64,000 nt of DNA from Thermococcus sp. CX2 (GCF_012027555.1 NZ_SNUQ01000001.1:434001-498000), one strand, 5' to 3'; positions 29,618-39,572 are shown, numbered from the stretch's first letter. Notes: generated by a model not told the origin, from the letters alone. Numbers and translations: made by a program.

Positions 29618-30424
29618 CTAAAGGGCCTCATTAACGATTGCCTTTAAAAGCTCAACGATTCTTTCATGAACCTCAGCGCTTATTCCATCAACGCTTTGAG
29701 AGCGGGTCTTTGAGACGCCATCTATGAGGCCTCCCTTAGCGAGCACTCCAATGATCCCGCGCTCGTTCCAGTTTTCCAAGAGGTTCTTTCCTACCTCAAA
29801 GGAAGCCTGGGCCAGCAATCCGTAGGCACCCCAGTTGGAGACGGCAGAAACTATAAGCTCGTCCGTCTCGACGGTGCTCGCTATCCTTTCGCCGTGAGAA
29901 ACGTACTTTGCAACCAACTCCCTGATTTTCCCCATGCCTATCTCGTTGCCGCCGTCGCCTATGCCTATGGTCGGGATTCCCAGACTCCTAGCTTCAATGA
30001 ATACCCCATCAAGTGGCTCTCTCTTTATCTCCATAGCGCTCATAGAATAGTATTTGCCATCAGCCGCTCTTCCTGGAGTCTCAACGCTGATTATGAGGGA
30101 GTAATCACTCGGCTCTGGAACTCTTGCGAAGGATACCCCGAATGGCTCAAGGACCATCTCGACTTCTGGATACGTTAAAATCTCCGCCTTTCCACCCAGC
30201 ATCTCAACAGCCCTGTAAAGCGCCAGCGCTCCCGGCGGCCCATCAGTTTCAGCTAGCATCATGGGGGGAATCGGAAAGCCAGTAACGATGAGAACCCTCT
30301 CGATGTTGTCTAAAAACAGCTTTGCAGAATTATGTAAAAAATTAAAGTTCTCCTTACGATATTCGAGGTAGACACTCAGGATGCCCCTGTCACCTATATC
30401 CGTATTTATTAGATGGGCTATCAT
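29618..30424 (-). CDS. DUF4392 protein, D-glutamate cyclase-like
   Basis: The 268-residue protein matches the C-terminal half of D-glutamate cyclase (DUF4392): FPIPPMMLAETDGPPGALAL, EARSLGIPTIGIGDGGNEIG and the late TSVSNWGAYGL-like block. Vertebrate DGLUCY converts D-glutamate to 5-oxoproline, but archaeal single-domain members have no assigned substrate. ATG 30424. It lies four bases after the stop of the small gene and precedes the HD gene. Confidence 0.7.
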   Translation of the reverse strand: MIAHLINTDIGDRGILSVYLEYRKENFNFLHNSAKLFLDNIERVLIVTGFPIPPMMLAETDGPPGALALYRAVEMLGGKAEILTYPEVEMVLEPFGVSFARVPEPSDYSLIISVETPGRAADGKYYSMSAMEIKREPLDGVFIEARSLGIPTIGIGDGGNEIGMGKIRELVAKYVSHGERIASTVETDELIVSAVSNWGAYGLLAQASFEVGKNLLENWNERGIIGVLAKGGLIDGVSKTRSQSVDGISAEVHERIVELLKAIVNEAL

Positions 30425-30427
30425 CTC

Positions 30428-30607
30428 TCATTCCTCAACTTCGTAGACGACCACTCGAACCTTCTTACCCTTCAATGCCTCCTTAAGCTTCCACCAGAGC
30501 TCCGTCGGTTCCTCGATCCTGTGCGTCAGCTCGTCGCCGTTCTCGAGCTGCACCTTCTTCTCGGCATACTTAACAAAAACACCCTCCGCATTGAATATCT
30601 CCCTCAT
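30428..30607 (-). CDS. Small conserved-looking protein, 59 residues
   Basis: A short gene fitting exactly between its neighbours: ATG 30607 overlaps the stop of the HAD gene as ATGA, GGTGGTGAAAA precedes it, and its stop is four bases from the next start. The product (MREIFNAEGVFVKYAEKKVQ... ending VRVVVYEVEE) is charged and mixed alpha/beta, without membrane or metal motifs. Tight packing and coding character support it as real. Function unknown. Confidence 0.75.
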   Translation of the reverse strand: MREIFNAEGVFVKYAEKKVQLENGDELTHRIEEPTELWWKLKEALKGKKVRVVVYEVEE

Positions 30608-31248
30608 TTTTCACCACCCAAGACTTTTCTCAGCTCATAAAGGGTTCTTATCTCATAATCGGGCATATTGTAGCCCCTATCCCCGTTGCGGTTTATCCAC
30701 ACGGCGGTCATGCCGATGTTTTTGGCACCGTAAACGTCCTGTGAAAGGGAATCCCCGACCATAACGGCCTCCTTGGGTTCAACACCAAGCTTTTCGAGGG
30801 CATGGAGAAAGATCTCGGGTTCAGGTTTTATTGTCCCAACGTCATCCCTGGTGACGACAACGTCGAAGTACTCCAAAAGGCCGACGAGCTTGAGCTTAAG
30901 CCGCTGATAGGAAGGCCCACTCGTCACGACACCGAGCTTGTAGCCAGCCTCCCTCAGCCATTCGAGGGTAGGAACAGTGTCAGGATAAATCACGAGCTTG
31001 TGGAAATACCTCTCAAGAAGTTCTTCATATTTCAGATCAAGGTCAAAGAGCCTGAAGAAGAAGTTCCAGTCGTGCCAGTCGTATGTATCACGCCTACCTA
31101 GTACCTCTGCTAGGAAGCGCTCTCTCGCCTCGTCCTTGCTGATTCCCATCTTTTTGGAGAGCCTATCGTAGACCTGCGGGAGGAAGAGCATTACGAGGGG
31201 CTTCTCCGTCAGTATCGTCCCATCGATGTCGAACAGAACGGCCTCCAT
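30604..31248 (-). CDS. HAD superfamily phosphatase
   Basis: The 214-residue protein has all four HAD motifs: LFDIDGTIL, VVTSG, the lysine in GTIKPEPEIF and VMVGDSLSQDVYGAKNIGM, with a helical C1 cap between motifs I and II. It resembles thermococcal TIGR02253-type phosphatases. Substrate unknown. Its stop overlaps the start of the 59-residue gene. Confidence 0.85.
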   Translation of the reverse strand: MEAVLFDIDGTILTEKPLVMLFLPQVYDRLSKKMGISKDEARERFLAEVLGRRDTYDWHDWNFFFRLFDLDLKYEELLERYFHKLVIYPDTVPTLEWLREAGYKLGVVTSGPSYQRLKLKLVGLLEYFDVVVTRDDVGTIKPEPEIFLHALEKLGVEPKEAVMVGDSLSQDVYGAKNIGMTAVWINRNGDRGYNMPDYEIRTLYELRKVLGGEK

Positions 31249-31249
31249 T

Positions 31250-32002
31250 TTACCACCTCTTAACGAGAAGTGCCAGTATCTCGACCTCGTTCTTTAGGCT
31301 CTCCTCCATGATGACACCCCAGATGATGTCCTTCTCTTGTAGTATCTCCTGGAAGCGCTCGAGTACCTCATGGGCATCCTTGAGGGGGAACTCCTTCCCG
31401 ACGAGGATTCCAATCAGTCCCCTGTCCCAGAGGCCCCAGTGCCAGCTGAAGTCCACCCTGTTGAGGAGGCGCAGTATTCCAACGTTCCCTCCGCGTATCA
31501 TGTTGAACAGGTCTGCATAGTCTATGTTAACCAGCATCTGGGTCTCAAGGTAGTAGTAGAGCTTGGAGAACATCTCGGCGATGTTCTCGGAGGCCCTGCT
31601 GAAGGCTAGTGATAAGGAATCGCTCTCCCTGAGGAAGTCCCAGAGGGAATCATAGAACACGGTCTCAAACGGCTCGGCCCATTCGGGCTTCTTTCCGGTA
31701 ACCAGCTCCTTTCTTGGAGTCAGGACATAGGCAAGCTTTATGGTATCGCTCGGAGCACTCTCAACGATTATCTCCAGGAGTTCGTGATTTACTTCCTTGT
31801 CCTCGAACACAAGCCACAGGAAAGTGTTCTCTGGAAGGCTTGAGAAGAAGCTTCTGAGTCTTTCCTTATACTTCTCCGATCGGGGAAGAAGGTAGTAGGC
31901 AGGATTAACCGTTACCTTCACAATTCCATCGGCGCGTATGCTGTTTGTTATCCTCGCGCCCATGTTTCCTATTCCAACAAAAATGTGGGTAAAAGACGGC
32001 AT
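31250..32002 (-). CDS. Divergent FtsZ/tubulin-superfamily protein without GTPase signature
   Basis: The 250-residue protein has a degenerate first nucleotide loop (HIFVGIGNMGARITNSI), but where FtsZ has GGGTGTG it reads NTFLWLVFEDKE. The second half aligns well with FtsZ: the T7 loop and helix H8 (LVNIDYADLFNMIRGGNVGI; compare NVDFADV in FtsZ) keep N159, D161 and D164, and the C-terminus follows FtsZ strand order (RGLIGILVGKEFPL, KDIIWGVIMEESLKNEVEIL). It therefore looks like a tubulin fold that cannot bind GTP normally, yet could offer a T7 face to a neighbouring subunit. The fold assignment is my inference from motif order. Confidence 0.65.
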   Translation of the reverse strand: MPSFTHIFVGIGNMGARITNSIRADGIVKVTVNPAYYLLPRSEKYKERLRSFFSSLPENTFLWLVFEDKEVNHELLEIIVESAPSDTIKLAYVLTPRKELVTGKKPEWAEPFETVFYDSLWDFLRESDSLSLAFSRASENIAEMFSKLYYYLETQMLVNIDYADLFNMIRGGNVGILRLLNRVDFSWHWGLWDRGLIGILVGKEFPLKDAHEVLERFQEILQEKDIIWGVIMEESLKNEVEILALLVKRW

Positions 32003-32011
32003 AGCGACCCC

Positions 32012-33232
32012 TTACTCAAGGGTCGCATGCTTCTTCTTCATATCCTTTTCGGTCTTCTGGAAGGTAGCCATGAGGAGGGCTATGACGCCGTCGAGGAATA
32101 TCATGGTGGAGTCCTCAAAGAGCGTGCCCATGGGGGCTATCCACTTGTACTTGGTAAGCATCTGGCGCGCTATGTAGTCCGTCGGTATGTCGGCTTTCGT
32201 CCTTCCAGGAATCTCAACGACGACATCCGAGAGCTTTCCAAGGGTCGAGTTGGCGTAGGAGGTTATGGCGACAACCTTTCCGCCCTGCTTCTTGGCTATT
32301 TCCGCGGCATCGACGATGCTCTTGGTCTCGCCTGAACCGCTGATGGCTATGAGCAGGTCTCCCGGTTCAAAGGCAGGCGTTATGGTCTCTCCAACGACGT
32401 AGACGTTGAAGTCGAGGTGCATGAGGCGCATTGCAAAGGCCTTGCCGACCAAACCGCTCCTTCCTGCACCGTAGATGAATATCTTGTTGGCCCCTATCAT
32501 GGCATCGACGAAGCCCCTGACCTGCTCAAGCCTGATGCTCTCAGCAACTTGGTTGATGTGCTCGAGGATATCGGTCATGGCCTTCCTGATGGTCATCATG
32601 TACTCTCCCCAGAAGAGGTCGATTATCTTCCTAGTGACGTCCTCCGGGTCTTTCGCTTTGGTTATGGCTCCACCAACTATGATTATCGTCGCACCGAGCT
32701 CTATGACCTTTGGAATGGTTTCGAGGTTCAAGCCACCGGCAACGGCAACTGGAACGCTGACGGCCTTGACGACCTTCTCAAGATCCTCCAGCGGACTCTT
32801 GCCCTGGACCTGCTCGTCTATTCCTGTGTGGACGAGTATGTAGTGAACACCCATCTTCTCGAGTTCCTTGGCACGTTTGACCTTGTCCTTCACGCCAATT
32901 AAATCAACCATGATCCTGATTCCATATCTTCTGGCCACCTCAACTGCATCCTTGATGGTCTTATCATCGGCAACGCCGAGGATAGAAACGACGTCGGCAC
33001 CGTGCCTTGCTGCCATCTCTACCTCCAAGGCTCCGGTGTCCATGGTTTTTAAATCGGCGACAATTTTCCTGTCTGGGAAGCGTCTCTTGAGAAGCTCCAC
33101 TGCCCTCATGCCCTCCTTCTTGATGAGGGGAGTTCCAACCTCAAGCCAGTGAGCGCCACCCCTAGCGGCCTTCTCGGCGATAGAAATTGCCTGTTCAATG
33201 TCGGTTAAGTCTAAAGCAACCTGAAGTATCAT
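32012..33232 (-). CDS. Fused 3-hexulose-6-phosphate synthase / 6-phospho-3-hexuloisomerase
   Basis: The 406-residue bifunctional enzyme links formaldehyde and ribulose-5-phosphate to fructose-6-phosphate; run in reverse it supplies pentoses in archaea lacking the oxidative pentose phosphate route. Residues 1-210 are the HPS (OMP decarboxylase-type TIM barrel: LQVALDLTDIEQA, VADLKTMDTGALE); residues 220-406 are the SIS-fold isomerase (YGAGRSGLVGKAFAMRLMHL, AISGSGETKSI). ATG 33232 follows GGAGGCGAGGAG. Confidence 0.95.
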   Translation of the reverse strand: MILQVALDLTDIEQAISIAEKAARGGAHWLEVGTPLIKKEGMRAVELLKRRFPDRKIVADLKTMDTGALEVEMAARHGADVVSILGVADDKTIKDAVEVARRYGIRIMVDLIGVKDKVKRAKELEKMGVHYILVHTGIDEQVQGKSPLEDLEKVVKAVSVPVAVAGGLNLETIPKVIELGATIIIVGGAITKAKDPEDVTRKIIDLFWGEYMMTIRKAMTDILEHINQVAESIRLEQVRGFVDAMIGANKIFIYGAGRSGLVGKAFAMRLMHLDFNVYVVGETITPAFEPGDLLIAISGSGETKSIVDAAEIAKKQGGKVVAITSYANSTLGKLSDVVVEIPGRTKADIPTDYIARQMLTKYKWIAPMGTLFEDSTMIFLDGVIALLMATFQKTEKDMKKKHATLE

Positions 33233-33370
33233 CTCCTCGCCTCCAAGGAGTTTTCGTTTTAACCTCATCAGGCTACTTTTTAAACTTTGGCGTTGAAATT
33301 TGACATAATTTTGTCGAAGGGCTTCACCAAGATTTAAAAAGAAGAGGACTAATTTTCGACGGGTGGAATC

Positions 33371-34096
33371 ATGGTCACGTTCATCCCTTTCGGCGAAAAG
33401 CCCAACCGGGACGGCGTTCTCTACGTTCTGCAGCTGCTCAGACGGAACAAGCTCATAGAGGACTACATGATAGTTGAATCGAGCAGGGTTGAGCTTTTAG
33501 CGGAGCGCATTCCTCAAGACCGGGCCTACATCGTCGGTGAGCACCTGGCAACCTACGGCATAGTGGAAAAGCTCAGGCCAAACTCGCTTCTCAGCATAGA
33601 CGGCCACACAGACTTGATGCACGACTACCTCGACCACGGCTCCTGGCTCGCTTACACCCTCGAGGAACGCCTAGTTAACAGGGCCGTCGTCCTCGCACCA
33701 GTCCTCATGATCCCGACCACCGAGAGAACTCAGCTCTGGACGAGGCGCGTGAAGATTTTCCCCGCACTGCTCAGGAGCAGGAAGGTGCGCGGAAAGTGGA
33801 AGGCCTACAAAAACCTCCAGACTAATTCCCTCGACGAGATACTGGCCGAAATTAAAAAGTACCTCGGCGAGGAGATATATCTAACGGTCGATATGGACGT
33901 TCTCAGGCCAGAATACAAGATAGCCCGCTTCCAGCACGGGGAGCTCACGCTGGAGGAGCTCCTGGAAATCCTCGAGGAGATAAAGAAAAACTTTAAGATA
34001 AGGGCCTTTGACATGGCCGAAGTTTCTGATAGAATTAGACGCTCCCGCCTAGGAAAGAAGGCCTTCGTGGAGGTCTTCCAGCTCCTGATGGGGTGA
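33371..34096 (+). CDS. Arginase/ureohydrolase-fold protein
   Basis: The 241-residue protein keeps all ligands of the binuclear Mn site in altered context: GEHLATYG (normally GGDHS), SIDGHTDLMHDYLDHG (normally SIDAHxD) and LTVDMDVLRPEY (normally SxDxDxxDP). It is shorter than true arginases or agmatinases (about 290-300 residues) and lacks the C-terminal glutamate region, so the substrate may differ. ATG 33371. It leads an apparent operon with the next two small genes. Confidence 0.75.
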   Translation: MVTFIPFGEKPNRDGVLYVLQLLRRNKLIEDYMIVESSRVELLAERIPQDRAYIVGEHLATYGIVEKLRPNSLLSIDGHTDLMHDYLDHGSWLAYTLEERLVNRAVVLAPVLMIPTTERTQLWTRRVKIFPALLRSRKVRGKWKAYKNLQTNSLDEILAEIKKYLGEEIYLTVDMDVLRPEYKIARFQHGELTLEELLEILEEIKKNFKIRAFDMAEVSDRIRRSRLGKKAFVEVFQLLMG

Positions 34097-34101
34097 AGAG
34101 G

Positions 34102-34431
34102 ATGGCACTGAAGGGCCCTACAGAAGAAGAGATAAGAACGATCCTCATGCCCCTCATGCTTTCGGGAGCCAAGATGCTCGACAAGCACTGCCCTAGGTGC
34201 GGCTCGCCTCTCTTCGAGAAGGATGACAAGGTGTTCTGTCCAATCTGCGAGCACAGGGCCAGGCAAAGGAAGGCCGAGATGAGGGGAATTGAGGAACGGT
34301 TAATGGAGAAGCTAACCGAACTCGCCAACTCGCTTCCCGAGGATTTAACCGAGCTCGAGAAACACTTAAGTGTCATGGAAAAAATAATAGGGCTGCTGGA
34401 GAGATACAAAAGGCTGGAGGGAGGAGAATGA
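34102..34431 (+). CDS. UPF0148 zinc-ribbon protein
   Basis: The 109-residue protein has one Cys4 ribbon (CPRCGSPLFEKDDKVFCPIC) after a short helix (LMPLMLSGAKMLDKH), followed by an acidic helical tail. This matches the archaeal Sjogren's syndrome/scleroderma autoantigen 1 (UPF0148) family of unknown function. ATG 34102 lies five bases after the upstream stop with GGGGTGAAGAGG, and its stop overlaps the next ATG. Confidence 0.8.
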   Translation: MALKGPTEEEIRTILMPLMLSGAKMLDKHCPRCGSPLFEKDDKVFCPICEHRARQRKAEMRGIEERLMEKLTELANSLPEDLTELEKHLSVMEKIIGLLERYKRLEGGE

Positions 34432-34640
34432 AGAACGTCAGGGTTATGAAGGCTCTGGAGGAAGGCCCCAAGACCATCGAGGAGATAGTCGAGGCAACTA
34501 AACTTCCAAAGATGGAAGTCAGGCGCTACCTGCTCCGCTTTTTGGAGCAGGGAAAGGTCGAAAGCTATCAAAAGAACGGGAAGCTCTTCTGGAAGATTAA
34601 GGAGAAAGACGAAAAAGAGGAAGAGTTCAAGTACGTTTAG
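34428..34640 (+). CDS. Small winged-helix DNA-binding protein
   Basis: The 70-residue protein is a minimal winged helix: GPKTIEEIVEATKLPKMEVR (helix-turn-helix) then FLEQGKVESYQKNGKLFWKI (wing). It starts in an ATGA overlap with the UPF0148 gene and its stop lies five bases from the convergent trmBL2 stop. It may regulate its own operon. Confidence 0.75.
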   Translation: MKNVRVMKALEEGPKTIEEIVEATKLPKMEVRRYLLRFLEQGKVESYQKNGKLFWKIKEKDEKEEEFKYV

Positions 34641-34645
34641 GCCAT

Positions 34646-35440
34646 TCAGGCCTTCTTCGCCTTCTCCCAATACTCATTGAACTTGCCCTCGAAGAGGGCC
34701 TTGACGCGGAAGTCCTTTATCCAGATCTGGGTCTCGTAGTTGAAGTACCTGGCAGCCATGTCCTCAAGGGCGAAGAAGACCTCGTCGTCGCAGATGAGCA
34801 TCGGAAGCTCGAGCTTGTCGATGACCTTGAGCTCGAGCTTTCCGGCCTTGTAGTAGTCCATTATCTTAGAAGTTCCAAGCCTGTGATAGACGTTTTCGGT
34901 GACGATTATCTTAGCCTTGGCGCCGTTGTCTATGGCCTTTATGATGTCGCTCTCGAGGTTGATGGCTATGTAGCCATCATCGGCAAGGAGTATCTGCTCC
35001 CTAACTTCCTCGAACATCTCCTTGGTCTTGAGGGTGGCGTTCCTTATGCCCCTGACGACCCATATCCTCTCGACGCCGTACTTCGGAATCTCCGTCTCGA
35101 TGAGCGGGTTCATGAGCTCGAGGAGCTCTTCCTTGGCCTTCTTCTTGGCTTCGAGCTCTTCCTTAACACGCTCCTGCCACTCCTCGATGAACTTCTCGAG
35201 GATGTTCTCCGGGTGAACTGGCCTGTACTTATTGACCTTGCCCGGCTGGCTTATGGCGAAGCCCTTCTTCTCAAGGCTCCTGAGTACATCGTAGGTTCTC
35301 GGAGCCGGAACTTCAGAGACGCTGGCGAGCTCCGCTGGGGTTAGTACTCCGAACCCAACTAATGCAACGTATGCCCTGGCCTCGTAGAGGTTCAACTCAA
35401 AGTGCTCCTGAAGGAGCTCTACCATCCTGTCCTTAACCAT
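34646..35440 (-). CDS. trmBL2: TrmBL2 chromatin protein / TrmB-family DNA-binding protein
   Basis: The 264-residue product begins MVKDRMVELLQEHFELNLYE and keeps the TrmB-type winged helix (LASVSEVPAPRTYDVLRSLE), a coiled linker (EELEAKKKAKEELLELM) and the C-terminal domain without sugar-binding fusions, at the same length as Thermococcus kodakarensis TrmBL2. That protein is an abundant nucleoid component that coats DNA in thick fibres and blocks transcription. ATG 35440 follows GGTGGTGGTAAAA. It lies immediately downstream of reverse gyrase, as I recall for T. kodakarensis. Confidence 0.9.
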   Translation of the reverse strand: MVKDRMVELLQEHFELNLYEARAYVALVGFGVLTPAELASVSEVPAPRTYDVLRSLEKKGFAISQPGKVNKYRPVHPENILEKFIEEWQERVKEELEAKKKAKEELLELMNPLIETEIPKYGVERIWVVRGIRNATLKTKEMFEEVREQILLADDGYIAINLESDIIKAIDNGAKAKIIVTENVYHRLGTSKIMDYYKAGKLELKVIDKLELPMLICDDEVFFALEDMAARYFNYETQIWIKDFRVKALFEGKFNEYWEKAKKA

Positions 35441-35906
35441 TTTTACCACCACCACATTTTCTATGTTTTTATGTAGGTTTAACCACATATAAATTTTTTC
35501 CACGGCTCATTAGTGTCTTAAGTTATGTCTCGAAGATTATTCGGCAATGACTTCGCCGGATATTACGGCCGTTGCATCTACATGCAAACCTATTACTACA
35601 GAGAGATTTTAAAATTTTTGGTCTTACTGAAAAGCAAAATTATAGTGAAAGATAGCGTACTAAATGAAACAATATTAAGGAAAAATGAAACGGAATGTAA
35701 GTTATTTGGATGATTTACAATAATCCGTACAGACATTAGCTCTCCAAAAAACTTACAAACCATCAAGTGCTGATACCACATTATCGAATACCATACAAAC
35801 ACAGAGTCAGGGCATAAACACCAAAAGTCCAGAAGATAAATTTTAGAAGTTTAAAAGATTTTAAAAAAGCTCGCGTCAAGCGCGCCATCTATCTAGATCG
35901 CAGGTT
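35441..35906. promoter_or_regulatory. AT-rich gap between reverse gyrase and trmBL2, with trmBL2 promoter
   Basis: No convincing gene lies here. A minus-strand TATA element ATTTATATG (35486-35494) fits transcription of trmBL2 from about 35465. The remaining 400 bases are clearly more AT-rich than neighbouring DNA, with A/T runs and several TTTTAAA stretches near 35840-35870 that could act as terminator for the reverse gyrase message. Short open frames on both strands lack ribosome binding sites. Confidence 0.5.
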
Positions 35907-38900
35907 TCATTTCAGATATTCCTGTATCTCACTGTAAAGCTGCCTAAGCACCGTTTGGTAGTCAACTTTATTTTCTTCTATTTGATCCATTATCTCCTCA
36001 AGTTCACGGGTCTTTTCCTCGCTGACCAGTTCTTTGTACTTGCTGATGAGGTAGTGGTAAACCTTAATGCCCTGTTCCGTCGGCACGAGCTTCTTCCGCC
36101 CGCGGGTCTCGATGACATAGTAACGCTGGAGGAGCGTCTTAACTATCTTGGCATAGGTAGAGGGCCTGCCTATCTTCTTTTCTTTCATTAACGCAATGAG
36201 GTCACCCTGGGTGTATAGCTGGACCTTCGGTGCCTTCCACTTCTTGCTCTCAACCACCTTGAGCTTCTGTCCTTTCTCAAGCTTTGGCAGCTCCCTGAGG
36301 GGCAGCTTCCTTATGCGGGCCCATCCATCGTAAAGTATATCCACGTAGCCCTCCACTTCAGCCTTCCCAACGCTGGCATCGATGGTGGCCTTTTCATAGA
36401 GAACCTTCGCGGCTTTCATCTGGCTGGTCATGAAGCGCTTGAATATCATATCGTAAAGCCTGTAGTGATTCCTCGTGAGGTTCTTGGGAAGAGTAATAAC
36501 GCCATCACGGATAAGCTGCATTAACCTGCCCGTGTCTATCGGCCTCGTCGGCCTTATGGCCTCGTGGGTTCCCTCCTCACCCCAAGGCCTCGGCTTGAAG
36601 TACTCCTCTCCGATTTCCTGAGTTATGTATTCCTTGGCAACCTCTATTCCAGTGCTGCTGACGTGTGTCGAGTCGGTACGGTGGTAGGTGATTAAACCCA
36701 GCTCGAACAGGTCCTGAGCCAAGCGCATCGTCTCTGGAGCCGAAAGCTTGAGAAAGGTTGATGCATCGCGCAGCATCGCATCGGTGGTGTAGGGTGGGGA
36801 TGGGTTTATCTCGCGCTCTTCGATGCTAACATCTTCAACGACGATCTCCTCGGGGGGCTTGACTTCTTTGCCGTCTTTGCCGACCTCGAGTGTTACGCTT
36901 AGGCCGTTCTCGAGGGTTAAACCGAGGAAGTAAGTCTCGCTCTCCGTGAACTCCTTATACCTCTCTATGACCCAGCCAAGGACGGGCGTCTGAACCCTTC
37001 CAGCTGAGAGGTTCCTGTTTTCAAACACGCGCTGGAGCTCTTGACTGAGTTCGAAGCCTATCCACCTGTCCTCTATCCTCCTCACGAGCTGGGCATTCAC
37101 GCGGCCCTCGTTGATGTCGCGCGCCTCCTCGATGGCCCTCAGTATTGCAGGTCTCGTGACCTCGTGGAACTCTATGCGCCTGATGTTCGGGGTGTAAGGT
37201 GAGAGGACGTTCCTTATGTCCCAAGCTATCTTCTCACCCTCGGTGTCGGGGTCCGTCGCTATGAGTATCTCGTCAACCTCCTGTGCTATCTCGCGCATGG
37301 CCTTGACGTTTTCGAGCGCATCGCGGACATTGGTCGAGCCGCAGCGCGGACAGATACCTTTCTCCTCCCAATCCACGAACTGATGGCCGCAGTCGCGGCA
37401 GCGCTTGATGGTGTCGTAAACTGGGATGAACTTCAGCATTCCATCATTCTGCTCGACGAGGACGCCGTGGTAGCCTTCGTTGGTCACAAGGTCGAACATA
37501 TGTCCGCCGCTCGCCAAAATCGTCAGCATCCTGTTGCCTATGCTCACTTCATAAGCGACGAGGTCGCCTATCCTCCTCTTGCTCGGCTGGCCGAAGAAGT
37601 TGGCTATGGTTCTTGCCTTGTTCGGGCTCTCGACTATCATCAAAGCGGATTTAACGAGATCCTTGACTTTGGCGCTTATCTTGCCCGCCATCACGAGCCT
37701 TACCTTCTCCCTGTCCTCATCGATCTGACGGAGTATCTCCTCGAGGTTCAGCTCTTCGAAGGGCACCATCTTGAACTCGGTGAAGCGCCAGCGCATCTGT
37801 CTAACTAAACCGTTGAAGACCTTCTCGTTGTCCACTATCAGGACGCTTAGTCCCTTGGTTATTCCTCCCGCGAAGAGCCTGCTCGTCCTTCCCGTTGCTT
37901 GTATGTACGTCCTCACGTCTGGAATCTCGATGTACCACTTTCCGCCCTCTTCCTTTAGGCTGATGAAGGGATCCTCGGCGAGCTTTCTCAGAACCTCCCC
38001 GTCCTTGAGAACCCTCCTGAGAAACTCCACGACCTGTCTGAAAACGTCAAGGACGTGGTTCTGGAAGCCACCCTCAATCGGCAGCCCCTCTGCCAGCGCC
38101 TCCTCGATTTTTAGGAGTTCAAACTGGGGGATGTTTCTGATGAGCCTCCTCAGCCTTGCGTGAAGCTTTTCCGCCTCCTTCCTCTGCTCGTCGCTCAGGA
38201 AGTCCATAATCTCGCTCATCAAACCAAGGGCGCGGTAGATGGTCGGCCTCTCGAGGTCTATGGAAAACCTGAACTTTGGAACGCCCGTAAAGATCGCATA
38301 ACGGATGAGGTGGGGTAAATCGAGACCCCTGACAAGAGAGCCGTAGTAGGTGGCCGAGCCGATCAAGTAGTCAGCCTCGCCGTTTTCAAACCTCTCAATT
38401 GCCTTTTTGTTCCTGGACGAAACGAGCTCAACGCGGAAGCCCTTTTCCTTGAGATAATTCGCCAGTTCTTCGGCATATGCCAGCCCCTGATCGATGGGGG
38501 TGAAGATTATGCCGCCCCTACCGAGCCTCGCGAGGAGCTCCTCCACGTGCTCCTTGATGTCTTTGCTCGGCTTCAGATAGCTGTCCACGACGTTCCTCAA
38601 CGCGGAACGTCCACTCCCCACCTCGAAGCCAAGCAGCTCGCGGTAGAGCTTTATCCTGTCCCCCCTCGCGCTCCCAGTGGCCGAGGCGATGATCATTATG
38701 CCGACGTTGTTTCTGACCTTGAACTCCTCTATCTCGCGCTGGAGCTTCTCTATCTCCTCGTTAAGCTCCTTGAGCCTCTCGTCCCTGTCTTCGGCGCGGC
38801 CGTTTAGATAGCGCGCCATGCTCTTCTTCAGCCTTATTATCTCCCACGCCTTCTGGATTATTTCTTCCGTGAAGCCGAGAAGGAGAAGCGAACGGTCTAT

Positions 38901-39572
38901 GTTCTTTGAGGCCTTGAGGAAGGCATCCACATCGTCAACAAAGATGAAGTCGAAGTGCCTGCCCTTCAGAACCTCGTCGAACTTCCGAGCGAGCCACTGG
39001 GCGCTGGTGACCAGGATATCGTAGTCCTCGTTCTGAATCCTGGTGACCATCTCTTCCTTTTCCTTCTTCCTGAGATTGCCGTGGTAGTATGCGAGGTTAA
39101 CCTTAATGCCGGCTTTCTCTGCTATCTTCTCGATTTTCTTAACTGTCTGGATTACCAGCGGAGTCGTTGGGACGACGATATAGCTCTTCTTGCCTTTGGT
39201 TGCATGCCAAACTGCCATAAAGGCTCCAAAGGTGCTCTTGCCCATTCCCGTCGGGGCTATGATTGAGAAGCTCCTTCCCCTGACCAGCCGCTTGACCCAC
39301 GTCCTCTGGGCGCTCCAGAAGGTGAAGCCAGTAGCTTTTTCGAAGAACTCCTCTATCTCGCGCGTTTGGCTTTCAAGCTGGTAGAGCTCCTCCCAGGCCT
39401 TGAGTGTGCCACGCAGCTTAAGCGCATTTCTCACAGCAGTTATAAGCTCCAAATAAGAATTAGCGTGAACAGCTTCGGGGAGGCACTCATCGCAGGGATT
39501 CTTACTGCACAGTCTCTCATCGGAGATTCTACCGACGCAGTTTGGGCACATCTCCCGATAAACGGCCTTCAT
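35907..39572 (-). CDS. rgy: Reverse gyrase
   Basis: The 1221-residue enzyme introduces positive supercoils and marks a hyperthermophile. In order: an N-terminal zinc finger ([19 protein letters not shown]), a helicase-like module (Walker [29 protein letters not shown]), then topoisomerase IA with toprim ([32 protein letters not shown]), a second ribbon (CRDCGHQFV...CPRCGS) and the catalytic Tyr in [11 protein letters not shown]. It is uninterrupted: no intein, although some thermococcal reverse gyrases carry one. ATG 39572 follows GGGTGGGAAA. Confidence 0.98.
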   Translation of the reverse strand: MKAVYREMCPNCVGRISDERLCSKNPCDECLPEAVHANSYLELITAVRNALKLRGTLKAWEELYQLESQTREIEEFFEKATGFTFWSAQRTWVKRLVRGRSFSIIAPTGMGKSTFGAFMAVWHATKGKKSYIVVPTTPLVIQTVKKIEKIAEKAGIKVNLAYYHGNLRKKEKEEMVTRIQNEDYDILVTSAQWLARKFDEVLKGRHFDFIFVDDVDAFLKASKNIDRSLLLLGFTEEIIQKAWEIIRLKKSMARYLNGRAEDRDERLKELNEEIEKLQREIEEFKVRNNVGIMIIASATGSARGDRIKLYRELLGFEVGSGRSALRNVVDSYLKPSKDIKEHVEELLARLGRGGIIFTPIDQGLAYAEELANYLKEKGFRVELVSSRNKKAIERFENGEADYLIGSATYYGSLVRGLDLPHLIRYAIFTGVPKFRFSIDLERPTIYRALGLMSEIMDFLSDEQRKEAEKLHARLRRLIRNIPQFELLKIEEALAEGLPIEGGFQNHVLDVFRQVVEFLRRVLKDGEVLRKLAEDPFISLKEEGGKWYIEIPDVRTYIQATGRTSRLFAGGITKGLSVLIVDNEKVFNGLVRQMRWRFTEFKMVPFEELNLEEILRQIDEDREKVRLVMAGKISAKVKDLVKSALMIVESPNKARTIANFFGQPSKRRIGDLVAYEVSIGNRMLTILASGGHMFDLVTNEGYHGVLVEQNDGMLKFIPVYDTIKRCRDCGHQFVDWEEKGICPRCGSTNVRDALENVKAMREIAQEVDEILIATDPDTEGEKIAWDIRNVLSPYTPNIRRIEFHEVTRPAILRAIEEARDINEGRVNAQLVRRIEDRWIGFELSQELQRVFENRNLSAGRVQTPVLGWVIERYKEFTESETYFLGLTLENGLSVTLEVGKDGKEVKPPEEIVVEDVSIEEREINPSPPYTTDAMLRDASTFLKLSAPETMRLAQDLFELGLITYHRTDSTHVSSTGIEVAKEYITQEIGEEYFKPRPWGEEGTHEAIRPTRPIDTGRLMQLIRDGVITLPKNLTRNHYRLYDMIFKRFMTSQMKAAKVLYEKATIDASVGKAEVEGYVDILYDGWARIRKLPLRELPKLEKGQKLKVVESKKWKAPKVQLYTQGDLIALMKEKKIGRPSTYAKIVKTLLQRYYVIETRGRKKLVPTEQGIKVYHYLISKYKELVSEEKTRELEEIMDQIEENKVDYQTVLRQLYSEIQEYLK

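Noticed and set aside
35525-35713. 62-residue open frame upstream of trmBL2
   Set aside because: It lacks a ribosome binding site, lies in an AT-rich region overlapping a promoter, and the product has no coding-like pattern.
35596-35802. Minus-strand 68-residue open frame in the same gap
   Set aside because: No ribosome binding site and hydrophobic only because the region is T-rich on that strand.
35907-39572. Possible intein in reverse gyrase
   Set aside because: The protein is continuous across helicase and toprim motifs with the usual length of about 1220 residues and no splicing-domain motifs.
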